A stretch of DNA of 64,000 bases from Lachnospiraceae bacterium UBA4338 (GTDB lineage: Bacteria; Bacillota; Clostridia; Lachnospirales; Lachnospiraceae): assembly GCA_002393735.1 (NCBI GenBank), contig DGTK01000013.1, forward strand, positions 62,001 through 126,000. Reading direction: 5' to 3'. Each line of letters begins with the position of its first letter. The first letter of the stretch is position 1. The notes below the pieces were generated by a model. It searched no databases. It saw nothing but the letters and a program-made list of their open reading frames with translations, and had not been told where the DNA came from. A program made the position numbers and the translations under genes. Below, piece by piece: positions 49,395-59,645 of the stretch.

Positions 49395-51537
49395 ATATTA
49401 CCTCACCCATTCTTCTGTCCCCTTCATTGCATAACAAAAGGGCGCTCTTCGGCGGAAGTTTAAGTCTAATTCTGCCGCCTGTTACCTCATATTCTTCGCC
49501 ATCTAATGTATAATCTTCCCTGTATGTCAGCACTTTTCTTGAAAGCACTTCCCCATTCCTAACACCTGCAATCCACACAGGAACAACTCTTTCCATCTCA
49601 TGATGATTATTATTTACAAACACCAGAGAAATTGAACCTTCCAGGGATCTGGCATATGAAATGTAATTATAATCAGACTCAAGTTTAATTAAAGAGCCCC
49701 TTAAAAGTTCCTTTCTTTCCTTATGAATCTTAATTACATCCCTGTGAAAATCTATTAACCTTGTATCCTCATGTCCCCAAGGATAAGTACGTCTGTTATC
49801 CGGGTCAGTAAAACCACACACACCAGCCTCATCACCATAGTAGATGGTCGGCGCACCAGGCCATGTCATCTGCATAACTACAGCTTCTCTAAGTACTGCC
49901 TTATCCACGTTCTGGTTTGCAGCCTCTGCACCAAGCGTATTGATTCTTCCCACCTTGTGATTGGTTCTTGTTAAGAATCTTGAATGGTCATGGTTACTAA
50001 GTTCATTCATTGCAACCTGCAGTGACGAATTTGTAAAATTCGTGCCGTGATGCTCCATGGCTCCCCAGAAAGAATCCGCATTGCCAAGTAAGTCTTCCCT
50101 GTAATCATCACTGTGTTTCTGCATACCTGTTAAGAACCAGGTTATCGGCTCCATGAACGCATCATAGTTCATGACGGTATCCCATTCATCACCCTTAAGC
50201 CATTCTCTTGATGAACCATAATGCTCTGCCAGAATAATGGCATTAGGATTGGCTTCTTTTACCGCTTTTCTGAAGTCCTTCCAGAACTGATGATTAAACT
50301 CAGGGCTGTGTCCTAAGTCTGCTGCCACGTCAAGTCTCCAGCCATCCACATTATATGGAGGAGAAACCCATTTTCGGCCTATATATAAAATATAATCATA
50401 TAATTCTCTTGAATTTTCATAATTAAGTTTTGGAAGAGTATCATGTCCCCACCAGCCGTCATATGTGTGATTATAAGGCCACATATGGTCTTCACCCTGG
50501 TGGAATCTGAAGTAATTATGATAAGGGCTGTCCTTGGTTATATAAGCACCCTTGGCATATCCTTCAGCATCCTCATATATTCTTTCCTTATCAAGCCACT
50601 TATTGAAGGAGCCGCAGTGATTAAATACGCCATCAAGGATAACCTTCATACCCCTTCTGTGGGCTTCTTCCACAAGCTCGGCAAATAATTTGTTACTTGC
50701 TTCAAGATTTTCTTTATTGGTAACTCTGTTTATATATCTGCTGGCAAATCTGTTCTCTGTCTTGTCACCGTCAAGAAGCTCCCCTTCGTCGTTAACAATT
50801 ACTCCGATATGCGGATCTATATAATCATAATCCTGAATATCATATTTATGATTGGATGGGGATACAAATAATGGATTAAAGTAAATAACATCAACTCCAA
50901 GATTCTGGAGATAATCCATCTTATCCATTACACCCTGAAGATCGCCGCCGTAAAACTCCCTTACGCCCATCTGATCCGGATATTTGCCCCAGTCATTAAC
51001 ATGCCTTGAATAATCTCCAAGATAGAAATATTCCTTATTAAGCACATCATTGGTTGGATCACCATTATAGAATCTGTCCACATAGATCTGATACATAACT
51101 GCGCCCTTGGCCCAGTCAGGAGTGTGGAAATTCGGTATAATTCTGAAATTGTAATAATCCTGGATTTCTGTAGTCACACCTCTTGCATTATAGAAACAAC
51201 GCACCTGGCCGACCTTGAGTTCGAAATAATACTTAAGACCTTTGTCAGTAATGGTATAATGACACTCATAATAGTCAAAATCACCGTCGCATCTGACTTT
51301 TCTCATAGGGATAAAGCCGTCTTCATAAATTAAAGATACCATATCCAAATTATTCTTACCGGCTCTGAATCTGATTGTAACATCATCCCCTGCATTTGGC
51401 TCCACAGGAGTCACATAGTCAGAAGTAGTGTCGGAGAAAAGAGCCTTCTTGTTAAGAAGAGGCCTCATACTGCCAACATAATGCAACACCCTTTCCAAGT
51501 GTAACAATTGCCCTACATCCATTGTACTAATGTCCAT
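49384..51537 (-). CDS. GH13 neopullulanase-type alpha-glycosidase with N-terminal CBM34-like domain
   Basis: The 717-residue enzyme acts on alpha-1,4-glucans such as maltodextrins. Residues ~45-130 resemble CBM34 (DDVTIRFRAGKNNLDMVSLI). The GH13 catalytic residues are visible: NVDGWRLDVAADLG (nucleophile Asp), IILAEHYGS (acid Glu) and ELSNHDHSRFL (transition-state Asp). The C-terminal domain includes LRLKLPPKSALLL. No signal peptide is seen, so it is intracellular. Upstream is a structured 390-base region with a candidate regulated promoter. Confidence 0.88.
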   Translation of the reverse strand: MDISTMDVGQLLHLERVLHYVGSMRPLLNKKALFSDTTSDYVTPVEPNAGDDVTIRFRAGKNNLDMVSLIYEDGFIPMRKVRCDGDFDYYECHYTITDKGLKYYFELKVGQVRCFYNARGVTTEIQDYYNFRIIPNFHTPDWAKGAVMYQIYVDRFYNGDPTNDVLNKEYFYLGDYSRHVNDWGKYPDQMGVREFYGGDLQGVMDKMDYLQNLGVDVIYFNPLFVSPSNHKYDIQDYDYIDPHIGVIVNDEGELLDGDKTENRFASRYINRVTNKENLEASNKLFAELVEEAHRRGMKVILDGVFNHCGSFNKWLDKERIYEDAEGYAKGAYITKDSPYHNYFRFHQGEDHMWPYNHTYDGWWGHDTLPKLNYENSRELYDYILYIGRKWVSPPYNVDGWRLDVAADLGHSPEFNHQFWKDFRKAVKEANPNAIILAEHYGSSREWLKGDEWDTVMNYDAFMEPITWFLTGMQKHSDDYREDLLGNADSFWGAMEHHGTNFTNSSLQVAMNELSNHDHSRFLTRTNHKVGRINTLGAEAANQNVDKAVLREAVVMQMTWPGAPTIYYGDEAGVCGFTDPDNRRTYPWGHEDTRLIDFHRDVIKIHKERKELLRGSLIKLESDYNYISYARSLEGSISLVFVNNNHHEMERVVPVWIAGVRNGEVLSRKVLTYREDYTLDGEEYEVTGGRIRLKLPPKSALLLCNEGDRRMGEVIYDF

Positions 51538-51675
51538 TGAAGTAACCCTCAGTTCCGGTATGAATTACAAGCCATTCTTTGGCTAACAACCACCTAATAT
51601 TGTATTATATTTTACTCTAAAATACAAGCATTAGGGCAGATTACCTGCGTTTTCAACCTGTCTTTAACAATAAAA

Positions 51676-51738
51676 AAATACCTATAACGTAAAAAGACAG
51701 TCATCGTTAGATTAACTGTCCTTTTAGAGAAGGTATTT
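51676..51738. other. Nested inverted repeats in the GH13 leader
   Basis: AAATACCT (51676-51683) pairs with AGGTATTT (51731-51738), and inside it AAAAGACAGT (51692-51701) pairs with ACTGTCCTTTT (51715-51725). On the minus strand the inner stem is followed by TTTTT and the outer one by TTTTTTT, so both resemble terminators in the leader of the GH13 gene. An attenuator or a small MITE-like element are both possible. 51538-51934 as a whole has no other obvious gene. Confidence 0.5.
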
Positions 51739-51788
51739 CTTCTTATGGGGTATAGCAAAAAACTATAATGTATTGGGGGGTTACAAGT

Positions 51789-51887
51789 ATGTTATACCAT
51801 AGTGGTATTTTTTTAACAAGGCATAAAATGCACAAACTTTACAAAGGACTGGCAATCTTTTTGTGCATTTTTACCAAGAGGCATTAA
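51789..51887 (+). CDS. Possible 32-residue small protein on the + strand
   Basis: An ATG at 51789, with TTGGGGGGTT upstream and TATAAT at 51763-51768, opens a 32-codon frame (MLYHSGIFLTRHKMHKLYKG then LAIFLCIFTKRH) that ends 51887, next to a hairpin terminator. The product is basic with a hydrophobic centre. The frame overlaps a palindrome and a 12-bp inverted repeat (51825-51836 with 51860-51871), so an untranslated structured RNA or chance are also possible. Confidence 0.25.
   Translation: MLYHSGIFLTRHKMHKLYKGLAIFLCIFTKRH
51791..51819 (-). promoter_or_regulatory. Candidate GH13 promoter with palindromic operator between -35 and -10
   Basis: On the minus strand TTGTTA (51819-51814), a 17-base spacer and TATAAC (51796-51791) form a promoter. 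The 15-base palindrome ATACCactatGGTAT overlaps the spacer and the -10, an arrangement typical of a repressor operator. The transcript would run ~245 bases before the GH13 start and include the nested hairpins. Confidence 0.5.
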
Positions 51888-51912
51888 AAAACCGCGTAAA
51901 TACGCGGTTTTT
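51886..51912. terminator. Bidirectional terminator
   Basis: AAAAACCGCG-taaata-CGCGGTTTTTT is symmetric. On the minus strand it ends the acyl-ACP thioesterase transcript 23 bases after its stop. On the + strand it would end the putative small ORF. Confidence 0.75.
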
Positions 51913-51934
51913 CACAGTTTCAAATTGTATAACA

Positions 51935-52654
51935 TTACATTTTCGAGTACTCAATAATATTATAAACTGTGCCATCCTCGGTTGACAGCACGTGAACTAA
52001 CTTATCATCCACCCTGGCTTCTTTAAGAATCAAGACATCTCCCAGATATGCCGCCTTACGATAATCCACCCTTACCTGATTATATTCAAAGTCTTCCGGA
52101 ACATACTCAGTAGTTGCAATTACATACCAGGCATTATTTACATGCTTATTCATATCAAGCATATAATCCTTAACTTCTATTTCGCATATTTTGCTATATG
52201 CTGCTTCGTCAATTTTCCTGATGTCGATTTTGCGAGGGGCATAATCCATCTCGTATGGAGGATCAAGGGCGTATTTCTTAAGCTGTTCATCATCCACCTT
52301 TACCGGACGGAGAGTCTCCATATCAAGAAATGTCCAGATGGAGTTGGCATTAACCAGCACTTCCTTGTTCTCATCAAGAATATAGAAATTACGCTGACCC
52401 TCAAAAGACCTGAACTGATGCGGCGCTGTGCCGGCAAATATTTTGTCTCCTAATTTCGGTTTTTTCTTAATCTGTATCTGCCAGGAATTAAGCACCCAGA
52501 AATGATGTTCTAAGTGAACCTTCACAAATCCATTATCAAGAGAGTCGGACTGAAGTTCCGAGCAGTCCTGAAAATAATTAAGAATACCTTTAAGACCCAA
52601 ATATCCGTCTGTATCAACTTCGCTGAATCTTACTACACTTTCAAATGTAAACAT
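51935..52654 (-). CDS. Acyl-ACP thioesterase
   Basis: The 239-residue protein matches the FatA/bacterial acyl-ACP thioesterase family (PF01643), two hot-dog folds. N-terminal domain: FESVVRFSEVDTDGYLGLKG and DSLDNGFVKVHLEHHFWVLN. C-terminal domain: DYMLDMNKHVNNAWYVIATT, where the catalytic NxHxNN motif is seen as NKHVNN. It releases fatty acids from ACP. It is 74 bases downstream of the ftsH stop-terminator, as a separate unit. Confidence 0.88.
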   Translation of the reverse strand: MFTFESVVRFSEVDTDGYLGLKGILNYFQDCSELQSDSLDNGFVKVHLEHHFWVLNSWQIQIKKKPKLGDKIFAGTAPHQFRSFEGQRNFYILDENKEVLVNANSIWTFLDMETLRPVKVDDEQLKKYALDPPYEMDYAPRKIDIRKIDEAAYSKICEIEVKDYMLDMNKHVNNAWYVIATTEYVPEDFEYNQVRVDYRKAAYLGDVLILKEARVDDKLVHVLSTEDGTVYNIIEYSKM

Positions 52655-52680
52655 ACTTACCTCTCATACATAATATTCAT

Positions 52681-52707
52681 AAAAAGATGACGGGGCACCC
52701 CGTCATC
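52681..52707 (-). terminator. Intrinsic terminator of ftsH
   Basis: On the minus strand GATGACGGGG-tg-CCCCGTCATC is followed by TTTTT. The stem is ten base pairs and very G/C-rich, ending 22 bases after the ftsH stop. Confidence 0.88.
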
Positions 52708-52728
52708 TGTTTAAGCCGAAATCAAATT

Positions 52729-54591
52729 TTAAATCTCCGTTTTTGGTGTTTCAGGAAAACCAAAAATATCTTTCTTCTCAAAGATATCATTGAATTCTTC
52801 CATGGAGATTCGCTCTTTCTCAATAAGAAGATTGGCTGTCTTATGAAGGATCTCGATATTATCAGTAAGAATCTTTTTAGCCTTGATATAGCACTCATCA
52901 ATGATGGCTTTGATTTCCTCATCAATCTGGCTCGCAACGCCTTCGCTGTATGGCTTGGAATGAGCCAGGTCGTTACCGATGAATACCTCGTCAGAGTCTG
53001 ACTTATAATTAATAAGACCCATCTTCTTGCTCATACCGAATCTGGTAACCATATCTCTTGCAACACTTGTGGCTCTTTCAATATCATTGGAAGCACCGGT
53101 TGTTATATCGTCAAAAATAATCTCCTCCGCAATTCTTCCACCAAGAAGTGTCTGAATATGCTGAAGCATCTCACCTCTGGTTCTGAACATGTTGTCATTG
53201 GTTGGAAGAGGCATTGTATAACCTGCTGCCGATACGCCTGTAGGAATAATTGAAATCGTATAAACTTCATCCATATCAGGAAGTTCGTGGAATAAAATTG
53301 CATGACCTGCTTCATGATATGCGGTGATTTTCTTTTCTTTATCACTTACAAGGCGGCTCTTCTTCTCTGCGCCGATACCAACCTTAACAAAAGCCTTGGT
53401 AATATCCTCATCTACAATGAAACTTTTATTTTCTTTTGCAGCTGAGATTGCAGCTTCATTAAGTAAGTTTTCAAGATCAGCACCTGTAAAGCCTGCTGTT
53501 GTCTGGGCAACCTTCTTAAGATTAACATCATCACCCATCTTCTTATTACGGGCATGAACGTTAAGAATCTCTTCTCTTCCCTGTACGTCTGGTCTCCCGA
53601 CCATGATTTTACGGTCGAATCTGCCCGGACGAAGAATAGCAGGGTCTAAGATATCAACTCTGTTGGTTGCAGCCATTACTATGATTCCTGAGTTTTCCTC
53701 AAAACCATCCATCTCAACAAGCATCTGGTTAAGAGTCTGTTCTCTTTCATCATGACCGCCGCCAAGACCTGTACCTCTTTTACGAGCCACAGCATCAATC
53801 TCGTCAATAAAAACGATACAAGGCTTATTCATCTTTGCATCTTCAAATAAATCCCTTACTCTTGAGGCACCAACACCTACGAACATTTCCACGAAGTCCG
53901 AACCGGAGATTGAGAAGAACGGAACTCCTGCTTCTCCCGCTACAGCCTTGGCAAGCAATGTTTTACCTGTTCCCGGAGGGCCCTCAAGTAAAAGTCCCTT
54001 TGGAATTCTTGCGCCAAGATTGGTATATTTGCCAGGATCTTTCAAAAAGTCAATAACTTCTGCAAGTTCTTCCTTTTCTTCCTTTAATCCTGCAACATCT
54101 TTAAGTGTATATTTGTTGTCTTTAATCATGCGGGCGCGGCTTTTGCCAAAGTTAACTAATTTGGAATTGGTGCCACCACCCATGGCTGCAGTCTGAGCAT
54201 TCAGGAATAAAATCATCACGAATATTACCATGATTCCTGCAATGAGGATTGGTAATACGTTATATAAAAACCAGCTTTCCACCGGAACTGTGCTGACTTC
54301 AGGGTCCAGTCCCTGCTCTCTTAAATACTGCTCCGTATTGGTTACGTTGGTAACATTAACGGTTCTCTCTACGCCGTTTGAAAGTGTTACTGTAACGCTT
54401 CCGCCTAATGAATCCTTATACTGATCAATAAATACGTCGACTACTCTGCCCTGCTCAATTTCTTTCTGGAGCTGACCCATTGTGTAATAACTGGTCTGGC
54501 CTGCAAAGAAATAGTAATAGATAAGGGCGAGAACTATGAGAACCAGTATAAAGAAGATAAGGCCTACGCCTCTTCTGTTGTCCTTGTTCAT
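52729..54591 (-). CDS. ftsH: ATP-dependent zinc metalloprotease FtsH
   Basis: FtsH is a membrane AAA+ protease. The 620-residue protein has two membrane helices (~8-30 and ~108-130), Walker [15 protein letters not shown], Walker [13 protein letters not shown], the second-region-homology [20 protein letters not shown], and the zinc site [13 protein letters not shown] with the distal Asp in [12 protein letters not shown]. It lies downstream of hpt with 43 bases between, the classical tilS-hpt-ftsH order. Confidence 0.97.
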   Translation of the reverse strand: MNKDNRRGVGLIFFILVLIVLALIYYYFFAGQTSYYTMGQLQKEIEQGRVVDVFIDQYKDSLGGSVTVTLSNGVERTVNVTNVTNTEQYLREQGLDPEVSTVPVESWFLYNVLPILIAGIMVIFVMILFLNAQTAAMGGGTNSKLVNFGKSRARMIKDNKYTLKDVAGLKEEKEELAEVIDFLKDPGKYTNLGARIPKGLLLEGPPGTGKTLLAKAVAGEAGVPFFSISGSDFVEMFVGVGASRVRDLFEDAKMNKPCIVFIDEIDAVARKRGTGLGGGHDEREQTLNQMLVEMDGFEENSGIIVMAATNRVDILDPAILRPGRFDRKIMVGRPDVQGREEILNVHARNKKMGDDVNLKKVAQTTAGFTGADLENLLNEAAISAAKENKSFIVDEDITKAFVKVGIGAEKKSRLVSDKEKKITAYHEAGHAILFHELPDMDEVYTISIIPTGVSAAGYTMPLPTNDNMFRTRGEMLQHIQTLLGGRIAEEIIFDDITTGASNDIERATSVARDMVTRFGMSKKMGLINYKSDSDEVFIGNDLAHSKPYSEGVASQIDEEIKAIIDECYIKAKKILTDNIEILHKTANLLIEKERISMEEFNDIFEKKDIFGFPETPKTEI

Positions 54592-54634
54592 TTTTCTACC
54601 TTTCTAACCTTTATTTATCATCAATCAAATCTGA

Positions 54635-55162
54635 TTAGTTTTCAAATTCCACGATTCCGATATATGGAAGATTACGATATTTCTGGGCATAGTCAAGACC
54701 GTAGCCAACCACGAAATAATCATTAATCTCAAATCCCACATAATCCACATCAACCTGAACTTCTCTTCTTGACGGCTTATCAAGAAGTGTGCAGAGTGTA
54801 AGACTCTTTGGATTTCTGTCCGAAAGAATCTCCTTAAGGGCCTTAAGTGTATTGCCCGAATCGATAATATCTTCAGCGATAATTACATTCTTGCCTTCGA
54901 TATTCTCATCAAGGTCCTTAACAATATTTACATTGCCCTTGGACACCGTGCCATTGCCGTAGCTTGAGGTACACATGAAATCCATAACCACCGGGATATC
55001 AATTCTCTTGGCAAGTTCACATGCGAAAAAAGCACCGCCTCTTAAAATTCCGATTAATACCACATCTTCGCCCCGGAATTTATTGCTAAGTTCGGCTCCG
55101 ATTTCTCTGATTCTTTCATCAATTTTTTCTTCTGATATTAATTCTGTAATTTTTTCCGCCAT
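54635..55162 (-). CDS. hpt: Hypoxanthine phosphoribosyltransferase
   Basis: Hpt salvages hypoxanthine and guanine. The ATG at 55162 has GGGGTG; a GTG at 55171 is less likely. The 175-residue enzyme shows LIGILRGGAFFACELAKR, the catalytic loop MDFMCTSSYGNGT, the PRPP motif VIIAEDIIDSGNTLKAL and the C-terminal VGYGLDYAQKYRNLPYIG. It sits between tilS and ftsH, as in many Bacillota. Confidence 0.96.
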   Translation of the reverse strand: MAEKITELISEEKIDERIREIGAELSNKFRGEDVVLIGILRGGAFFACELAKRIDIPVVMDFMCTSSYGNGTVSKGNVNIVKDLDENIEGKNVIIAEDIIDSGNTLKALKEILSDRNPKSLTLCTLLDKPSRREVQVDVDYVGFEINDYFVVGYGLDYAQKYRNLPYIGIVEFEN

Positions 55163-55185
55163 AATCCGCACCCCGCTTAAATCTG

Positions 55186-56616
55186 CTATCTCATTTCCAT
55201 GGAGACCTCAACTATCCTTTTGGTATTCTCATCCACCTTGGCATTTGCACCCAGTCTTCCCGAAAGCACCCACAATACTTCATTTTTGTTATCGCCATCA
55301 GATAATACAACAACCTTGTTTCTTACCGCTGACGGCACTTTAATGTCTACGAGATAGTCCTTTATTTTCTTAAGTTTGTCTCCCTCAATTCGAATATAGT
55401 CATCAGGGGCTATATTGCGAACACACAGACACTTAATTTTATCACAGTTAATCCATTTAGTATATCTTTTTATAGGATATTCTCCCTTATTTTTTCCGGA
55501 TACCGCATTAAATGTAAGTTCACAACCCGGCATCTCAACACGAATTTCTCTTCCATTAAGAACTCTCTCGACATCAATTTTGACAGAGGCTATATCCCAG
55601 AGATAATAATCCTGTCCACTCTTTAATGCCATTTCTTCATTTTCTTTTGTGGTTATAACCACGCCTTTTGCAGTTCTTACTGCAACAAGAGAATAAATGA
55701 ATTCTCTTCTTTTTCCGCTTTCTGCATTAATAAGGTCTGCAACGGAATCTATCTGAACTTTTCCTATATCCTTACGCCTTCCGGCCACTTCGCAAAGAGC
55801 CTCTAATATTACTCTGTCCCTGATTGCCTTATGCACATAGGAAATCTCATTACGAATCGTCAGGCTGCCATCTTTCTTCACAACATGGGCGCTGTACGCC
55901 CTTTCAGTCATCATTGAAAGATAATCTTCCACAACCTCCAAGTTGTCAGCGCATCTGATTATATTCTCAAGCGCTCCTTCTGAAACTTCCTCAAGTTTTG
56001 GAAGCACCGAAGATCTTATAATATTCCTGCCATAATCCTCAGTAAGATTGGTCTCATCTGTCACGAAAGATAAATTTTTATCCTGAATATATCCTTCAAT
56101 TTCTTCTCTTGTAAGGCACATAAGCGGTCTTATGATATCATCATTTTTTGCCTGAATTCCTGTAAGCCCCTTAACAGAAGTTCCCCTCGAAAGATTCATA
56201 ATCACAGTCTCCGCTCTGTCATTCTTATGATGGGCTACCGCAATAAGGTCGCTCTTTGTTTCTTCTTTTAATTTCCTGAAAAATTCATATCTGACTTTTC
56301 TTCCGGCTTCTTCAAGGCTTAAATGTTCTTCATTTGCAACCTTTGGCACATCTTCTGTAAGGCAGTAAAAAGGAATATTTCTCTTATTTGAAAACTCACG
56401 TGCGAAATCCTCGTCTCTTTTTGCGTTCTCCCTGATGGAATGATTCACATGGGCTGCCACAAGGCTTATATCCAGTTCTTTTGATAAACTGCTTAAGATT
56501 TCAAGAAGGCATACGGAATCCGCACCGCCCGATAGTGCGACAACGATTCGGCTTCCCCTTTTAATCATATTTTTATCAGTTATGAAGTTGTAAACTTTTT
56601 CTTCGATTTTTAACAT
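55186..56616 (-). CDS. tilS: tRNA(Ile)-lysidine synthase
   Basis: TilS adds lysine to C34 of tRNA-Ile(CAU). The PP-loop motif VVALSGGADSVCLLEIL (~26-42) is clear, followed by AAHVNHSIRENAKRDEDFA and AVAHHKNDRAETVIMNLSRG. The C-terminal TilS domain is visible at KIKCLCVRNIAPDDYIRIEG. The start ATG overlaps the stop of the upstream membrane gene as TAATG. It heads the tilS-hpt-ftsH group. Confidence 0.95.
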   Translation of the reverse strand: MLKIEEKVYNFITDKNMIKRGSRIVVALSGGADSVCLLEILSSLSKELDISLVAAHVNHSIRENAKRDEDFAREFSNKRNIPFYCLTEDVPKVANEEHLSLEEAGRKVRYEFFRKLKEETKSDLIAVAHHKNDRAETVIMNLSRGTSVKGLTGIQAKNDDIIRPLMCLTREEIEGYIQDKNLSFVTDETNLTEDYGRNIIRSSVLPKLEEVSEGALENIIRCADNLEVVEDYLSMMTERAYSAHVVKKDGSLTIRNEISYVHKAIRDRVILEALCEVAGRRKDIGKVQIDSVADLINAESGKRREFIYSLVAVRTAKGVVITTKENEEMALKSGQDYYLWDIASVKIDVERVLNGREIRVEMPGCELTFNAVSGKNKGEYPIKRYTKWINCDKIKCLCVRNIAPDDYIRIEGDKLKKIKDYLVDIKVPSAVRNKVVVLSDGDNKNEVLWVLSGRLGANAKVDENTKRIVEVSMEMR

Positions 56617-58388
56617 TAGTTCACCTTATAAAGATAAATACAGTATGAATATCTGGCATCATCAAATCTGTTTAACAGTGTATATCCTTTTTCCTCTGCC
56701 CCACTGATTTCTCCGACTGAAAGGAGGTAATCACAGCCAAGAGCCTTCATTGCGGCAGTATCGAATTCAAGGTCTGTGTATACGACATGATCTTCTCTTC
56801 CCAGGAACTGATTTCCGTTAAACTGGGCAGCCAGAAGATAGCATCTGTTGCCCCAGTAATCATAATACCACACATTATTAATATTCTTATCAAGTTCTTT
56901 GGCAATTATTCTTCTAAATTCTTCTTTATATTTGAGCGGATAATTATTGGAATAGCCGTCTATTGTATAAAAACCGTTTAGAATCGCCACCGCCGGCTCA
57001 ATCCCCAGGCTTCCAACCCTGTATTCTTCCACGCTCAAGCCTTCTTCTTTTTCAATAAAGGCTTTGATGGCATCATATTCATCTTTATCAACATAGTCTT
57101 CAAAGGTAAGTGAATTGCCCTTATTTCCCTTTATAACCTGTCTTAAATTATAGCGGAAAGTTCCCACGTAAAGAATATTTGCAGCGCAGATTCCAATGAT
57201 TCCAAGTATGATTACAACAGAAGCAATATTGGTTATTACTTTTGCTTTTTCATTTTTTTCTATTATTATCTGTCTGAAATCATTGATGATGCAGGCTGAC
57301 ACTCCAAGGCTTAAATACCAGAGTGCCGGATAAAGCCAGTAAAATCTGTTGGACTGAAAAGAGCCCAGAGTCCCCATATGGTTACGAAGATTTGCAACAA
57401 AATCGCTTACAAAAAATGAATTATATAATGCAATCATTATTCCAAGCACCATAAGGGTTGCAAGAATTATTGTATGGTTCTTCAGATTTTTATTCTCTGT
57501 TTTTCTTTTATCATTCTTTACAAATATTGCATAACATCCGCTGATAATCAGCGTAACAAGGGATATCCAGAAACAGTACTGATGGTAACTTGGCGTCATG
57601 ACAATTCCCTTAATGAGCACATTTACAAAAGATTCCACAAAAGACGAGCCAAAATATACCATCTGTGATTTATGGCTGACATCTCCCATTATCACATCTT
57701 TTATCAGGTCAATATTGTATAAACAATAGGTTGAAATTAAGACTGCTGCACCTGTGACAAGGCCTTTAATCTGTTTCTTTTTTATCAATCTAAATATTAT
57801 TACAATTCCAAGAAGGATTATAACCGCATATCCTGTAAGAACCGGCGAAGAAGCTGCGCCATATATAATCAGCGGCACATAAGGCCACAGTTTTTTATGA
57901 TCTTTGGCAAGTTCCAAAAATGCAATTAAAACCATTGGTATTCCCGGTCCACACAGACCGTAAACTGCAAAAAAAGGAATATACGCAAAGGTAACTGCAA
58001 CGCCTGCTGAGATATAAGAAGGTGCCTTTAAATATTTGTTTAAGAGGAAATACATGCTAAGATAAGCGGTGATTTTGACAACGATGAAGCTTAGGAGGTA
58101 GCCGGTATATACGTCGCCAAAAGCGTAGAATACGGCCAGAATCGGCGCCGGTGCAATAATGGATGCGCCCTTTAAACCACCCATGATTTCCGGGTAGAAA
58201 TTGCCATTAAAAAGATGCCTGCCCCTTAAGTAATATGCCACGATTTCACCATCAAGCTGATCCCTGACCTCAACAACTGCCGAAGTCCCCAGGTAAATCA
58301 TGACGAGGATTTCCACCATAACAGCCAATAACCCAAAGGCAAACCACAAATAAGATGTTATTGTTTTATCTGTTTTCCTATTCTTCAT
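56616..58388 (-). CDS. DUF6044-like multi-pass membrane protein
   Basis: The ATG at 58388 is best (GTG at 58397 is also in frame). The 590-residue protein has ~11 membrane helices. The segment AVVEVRDQLDGEIVAYYLRG near the N terminus, with conserved DQLDGE, matches DUF6044 proteins, a GT-C-like family. The soluble C terminus includes TIDGYSNNYPLKYKEEFRR and LGCDYLLSVGEIS. Probably a polymer or lipid-linked sugar transferase. It overlaps the Gpi18-like gene by 11 bases. Confidence 0.6.
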   Translation of the reverse strand: MKNRKTDKTITSYLWFAFGLLAVMVEILVMIYLGTSAVVEVRDQLDGEIVAYYLRGRHLFNGNFYPEIMGGLKGASIIAPAPILAVFYAFGDVYTGYLLSFIVVKITAYLSMYFLLNKYLKAPSYISAGVAVTFAYIPFFAVYGLCGPGIPMVLIAFLELAKDHKKLWPYVPLIIYGAASSPVLTGYAVIILLGIVIIFRLIKKKQIKGLVTGAAVLISTYCLYNIDLIKDVIMGDVSHKSQMVYFGSSFVESFVNVLIKGIVMTPSYHQYCFWISLVTLIISGCYAIFVKNDKRKTENKNLKNHTIILATLMVLGIMIALYNSFFVSDFVANLRNHMGTLGSFQSNRFYWLYPALWYLSLGVSACIINDFRQIIIEKNEKAKVITNIASVVIILGIIGICAANILYVGTFRYNLRQVIKGNKGNSLTFEDYVDKDEYDAIKAFIEKEEGLSVEEYRVGSLGIEPAVAILNGFYTIDGYSNNYPLKYKEEFRRIIAKELDKNINNVWYYDYWGNRCYLLAAQFNGNQFLGREDHVVYTDLEFDTAAMKALGCDYLLSVGEISGAEEKGYTLLNRFDDARYSYCIYLYKVN

Positions 58389-59562
58389 TATCAACACTTA
58401 TTCTACAATACTGACTAAATCTGTAACAATAATATATAAAGCATGCGAGATTAATAATCGACAGGACTATCCACGGCATAATGGTCAGTGCAAACAGATA
58501 ATATCCATATGTCTGCAAATCAAGCATCAACAGACCAATATATGCCGGTATGGTTTTTTTATCAATAATTACGATAAGAAGTCCAAGAATTATATAGATA
58601 TAACTGTATCTTTCATGCATGCTTGGCAGGAAAAATACTGTAGTATAGGACATAATAAAAGCTATATAAATCAGTTTCTTTTTGTCGATTTTGAAGTCGG
58701 ATTTTACAATCCATAAAACCAGCAATCCCAGGGCTATGACGGCAACGGCCATGCAATATGGAGATATGTATGGATAATTTCCATAGTTTCTATTGTCCAT
58801 TAGGAAAATCCAAATCGAAGGATAGTTTAAAGATATCATTGGATATTCCTGAACCTGGTAAAAATATACTCCAAAAACCGAAGTGATACTTCTTCCATTT
58901 ATCAAACCACCTATGCTCAAAAGAGTCATTACAACAGGAATCCAAATGAAATTTATAATTGATGCCTTTTTCTTGTACAAAAGATAGAATAATACAAAAG
59001 GAAGAATAAAAACAGCCTGAAGTTTAAATGCAAAAGCAGCTCCGTACGCTATGAAAGCAAGATTAAACTTTTCCTCTACAAGCCCATAAATGCACAAAAG
59101 ACAAAAGAACGTAAAAATCGAATCACACTGTCCCCAGACAGAAGAATTCATAAACATTACAGGGTTAATTACTGTAATAATATAAGCGACACCTGCAAGT
59201 AGCTTACTACCAGTAATTTTATGTGTTAATACAGCCATAAGAATACATAAGGCATAATCAAAAATTATGGATAGAATTTTGTATGCAGCTACTGATGTTA
59301 CCGGCAAATACGTCATAAGAGCAATCAGAGTCTGATACGGAATACCATAATTACCTACCTGAGTTGATAAAGCTTTAAATCCACCCATAGTTTTAATCTT
59401 TTCGTACCATGGGATCAAAAATGTTTGTAAATCTCCGCTTTCAAACTCCTTCATTATGAATCTAAAATAGAAAGATAGAACTGTAGCCAGAATTATTCCG
59501 ACTAATAAGAGATTCTTTGAAATCCACTCATAAATCTTATTCTCAAACTTGAAACTTTTCAT
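58378..59562 (-). CDS. GT-C mannosyltransferase-like (Gpi18-type) membrane protein
   Basis: AGGAG before the ATG at 59562 supports that start. The 394-residue protein has ~9 membrane helices and the signature MFMNSSVWGQCDSIFTFFC, found in Gpi18-like mannosyltransferases that use a lipid-phosphate sugar. An early acidic LQTFLIPWYEKIKTMGG is also in place. It lies directly upstream of the DUF6044-like gene, so the two may act on one polymer. Confidence 0.7.
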   Translation of the reverse strand: MKSFKFENKIYEWISKNLLLVGIILATVLSFYFRFIMKEFESGDLQTFLIPWYEKIKTMGGFKALSTQVGNYGIPYQTLIALMTYLPVTSVAAYKILSIIFDYALCILMAVLTHKITGSKLLAGVAYIITVINPVMFMNSSVWGQCDSIFTFFCLLCIYGLVEEKFNLAFIAYGAAFAFKLQAVFILPFVLFYLLYKKKASIINFIWIPVVMTLLSIGGLINGRSITSVFGVYFYQVQEYPMISLNYPSIWIFLMDNRNYGNYPYISPYCMAVAVIALGLLVLWIVKSDFKIDKKKLIYIAFIMSYTTVFFLPSMHERYSYIYIILGLLIVIIDKKTIPAYIGLLMLDLQTYGYYLFALTIMPWIVLSIINLACFIYYCYRFSQYCRISVDNEE

Positions 59563-59645
59563 AAATGCTCCTGTCATCATTTGTTGCTTTTATTTATTAT
59601 AACATATAAAGCAAAAGCGACTCGGATTTATTACCGCGCCGCTTG

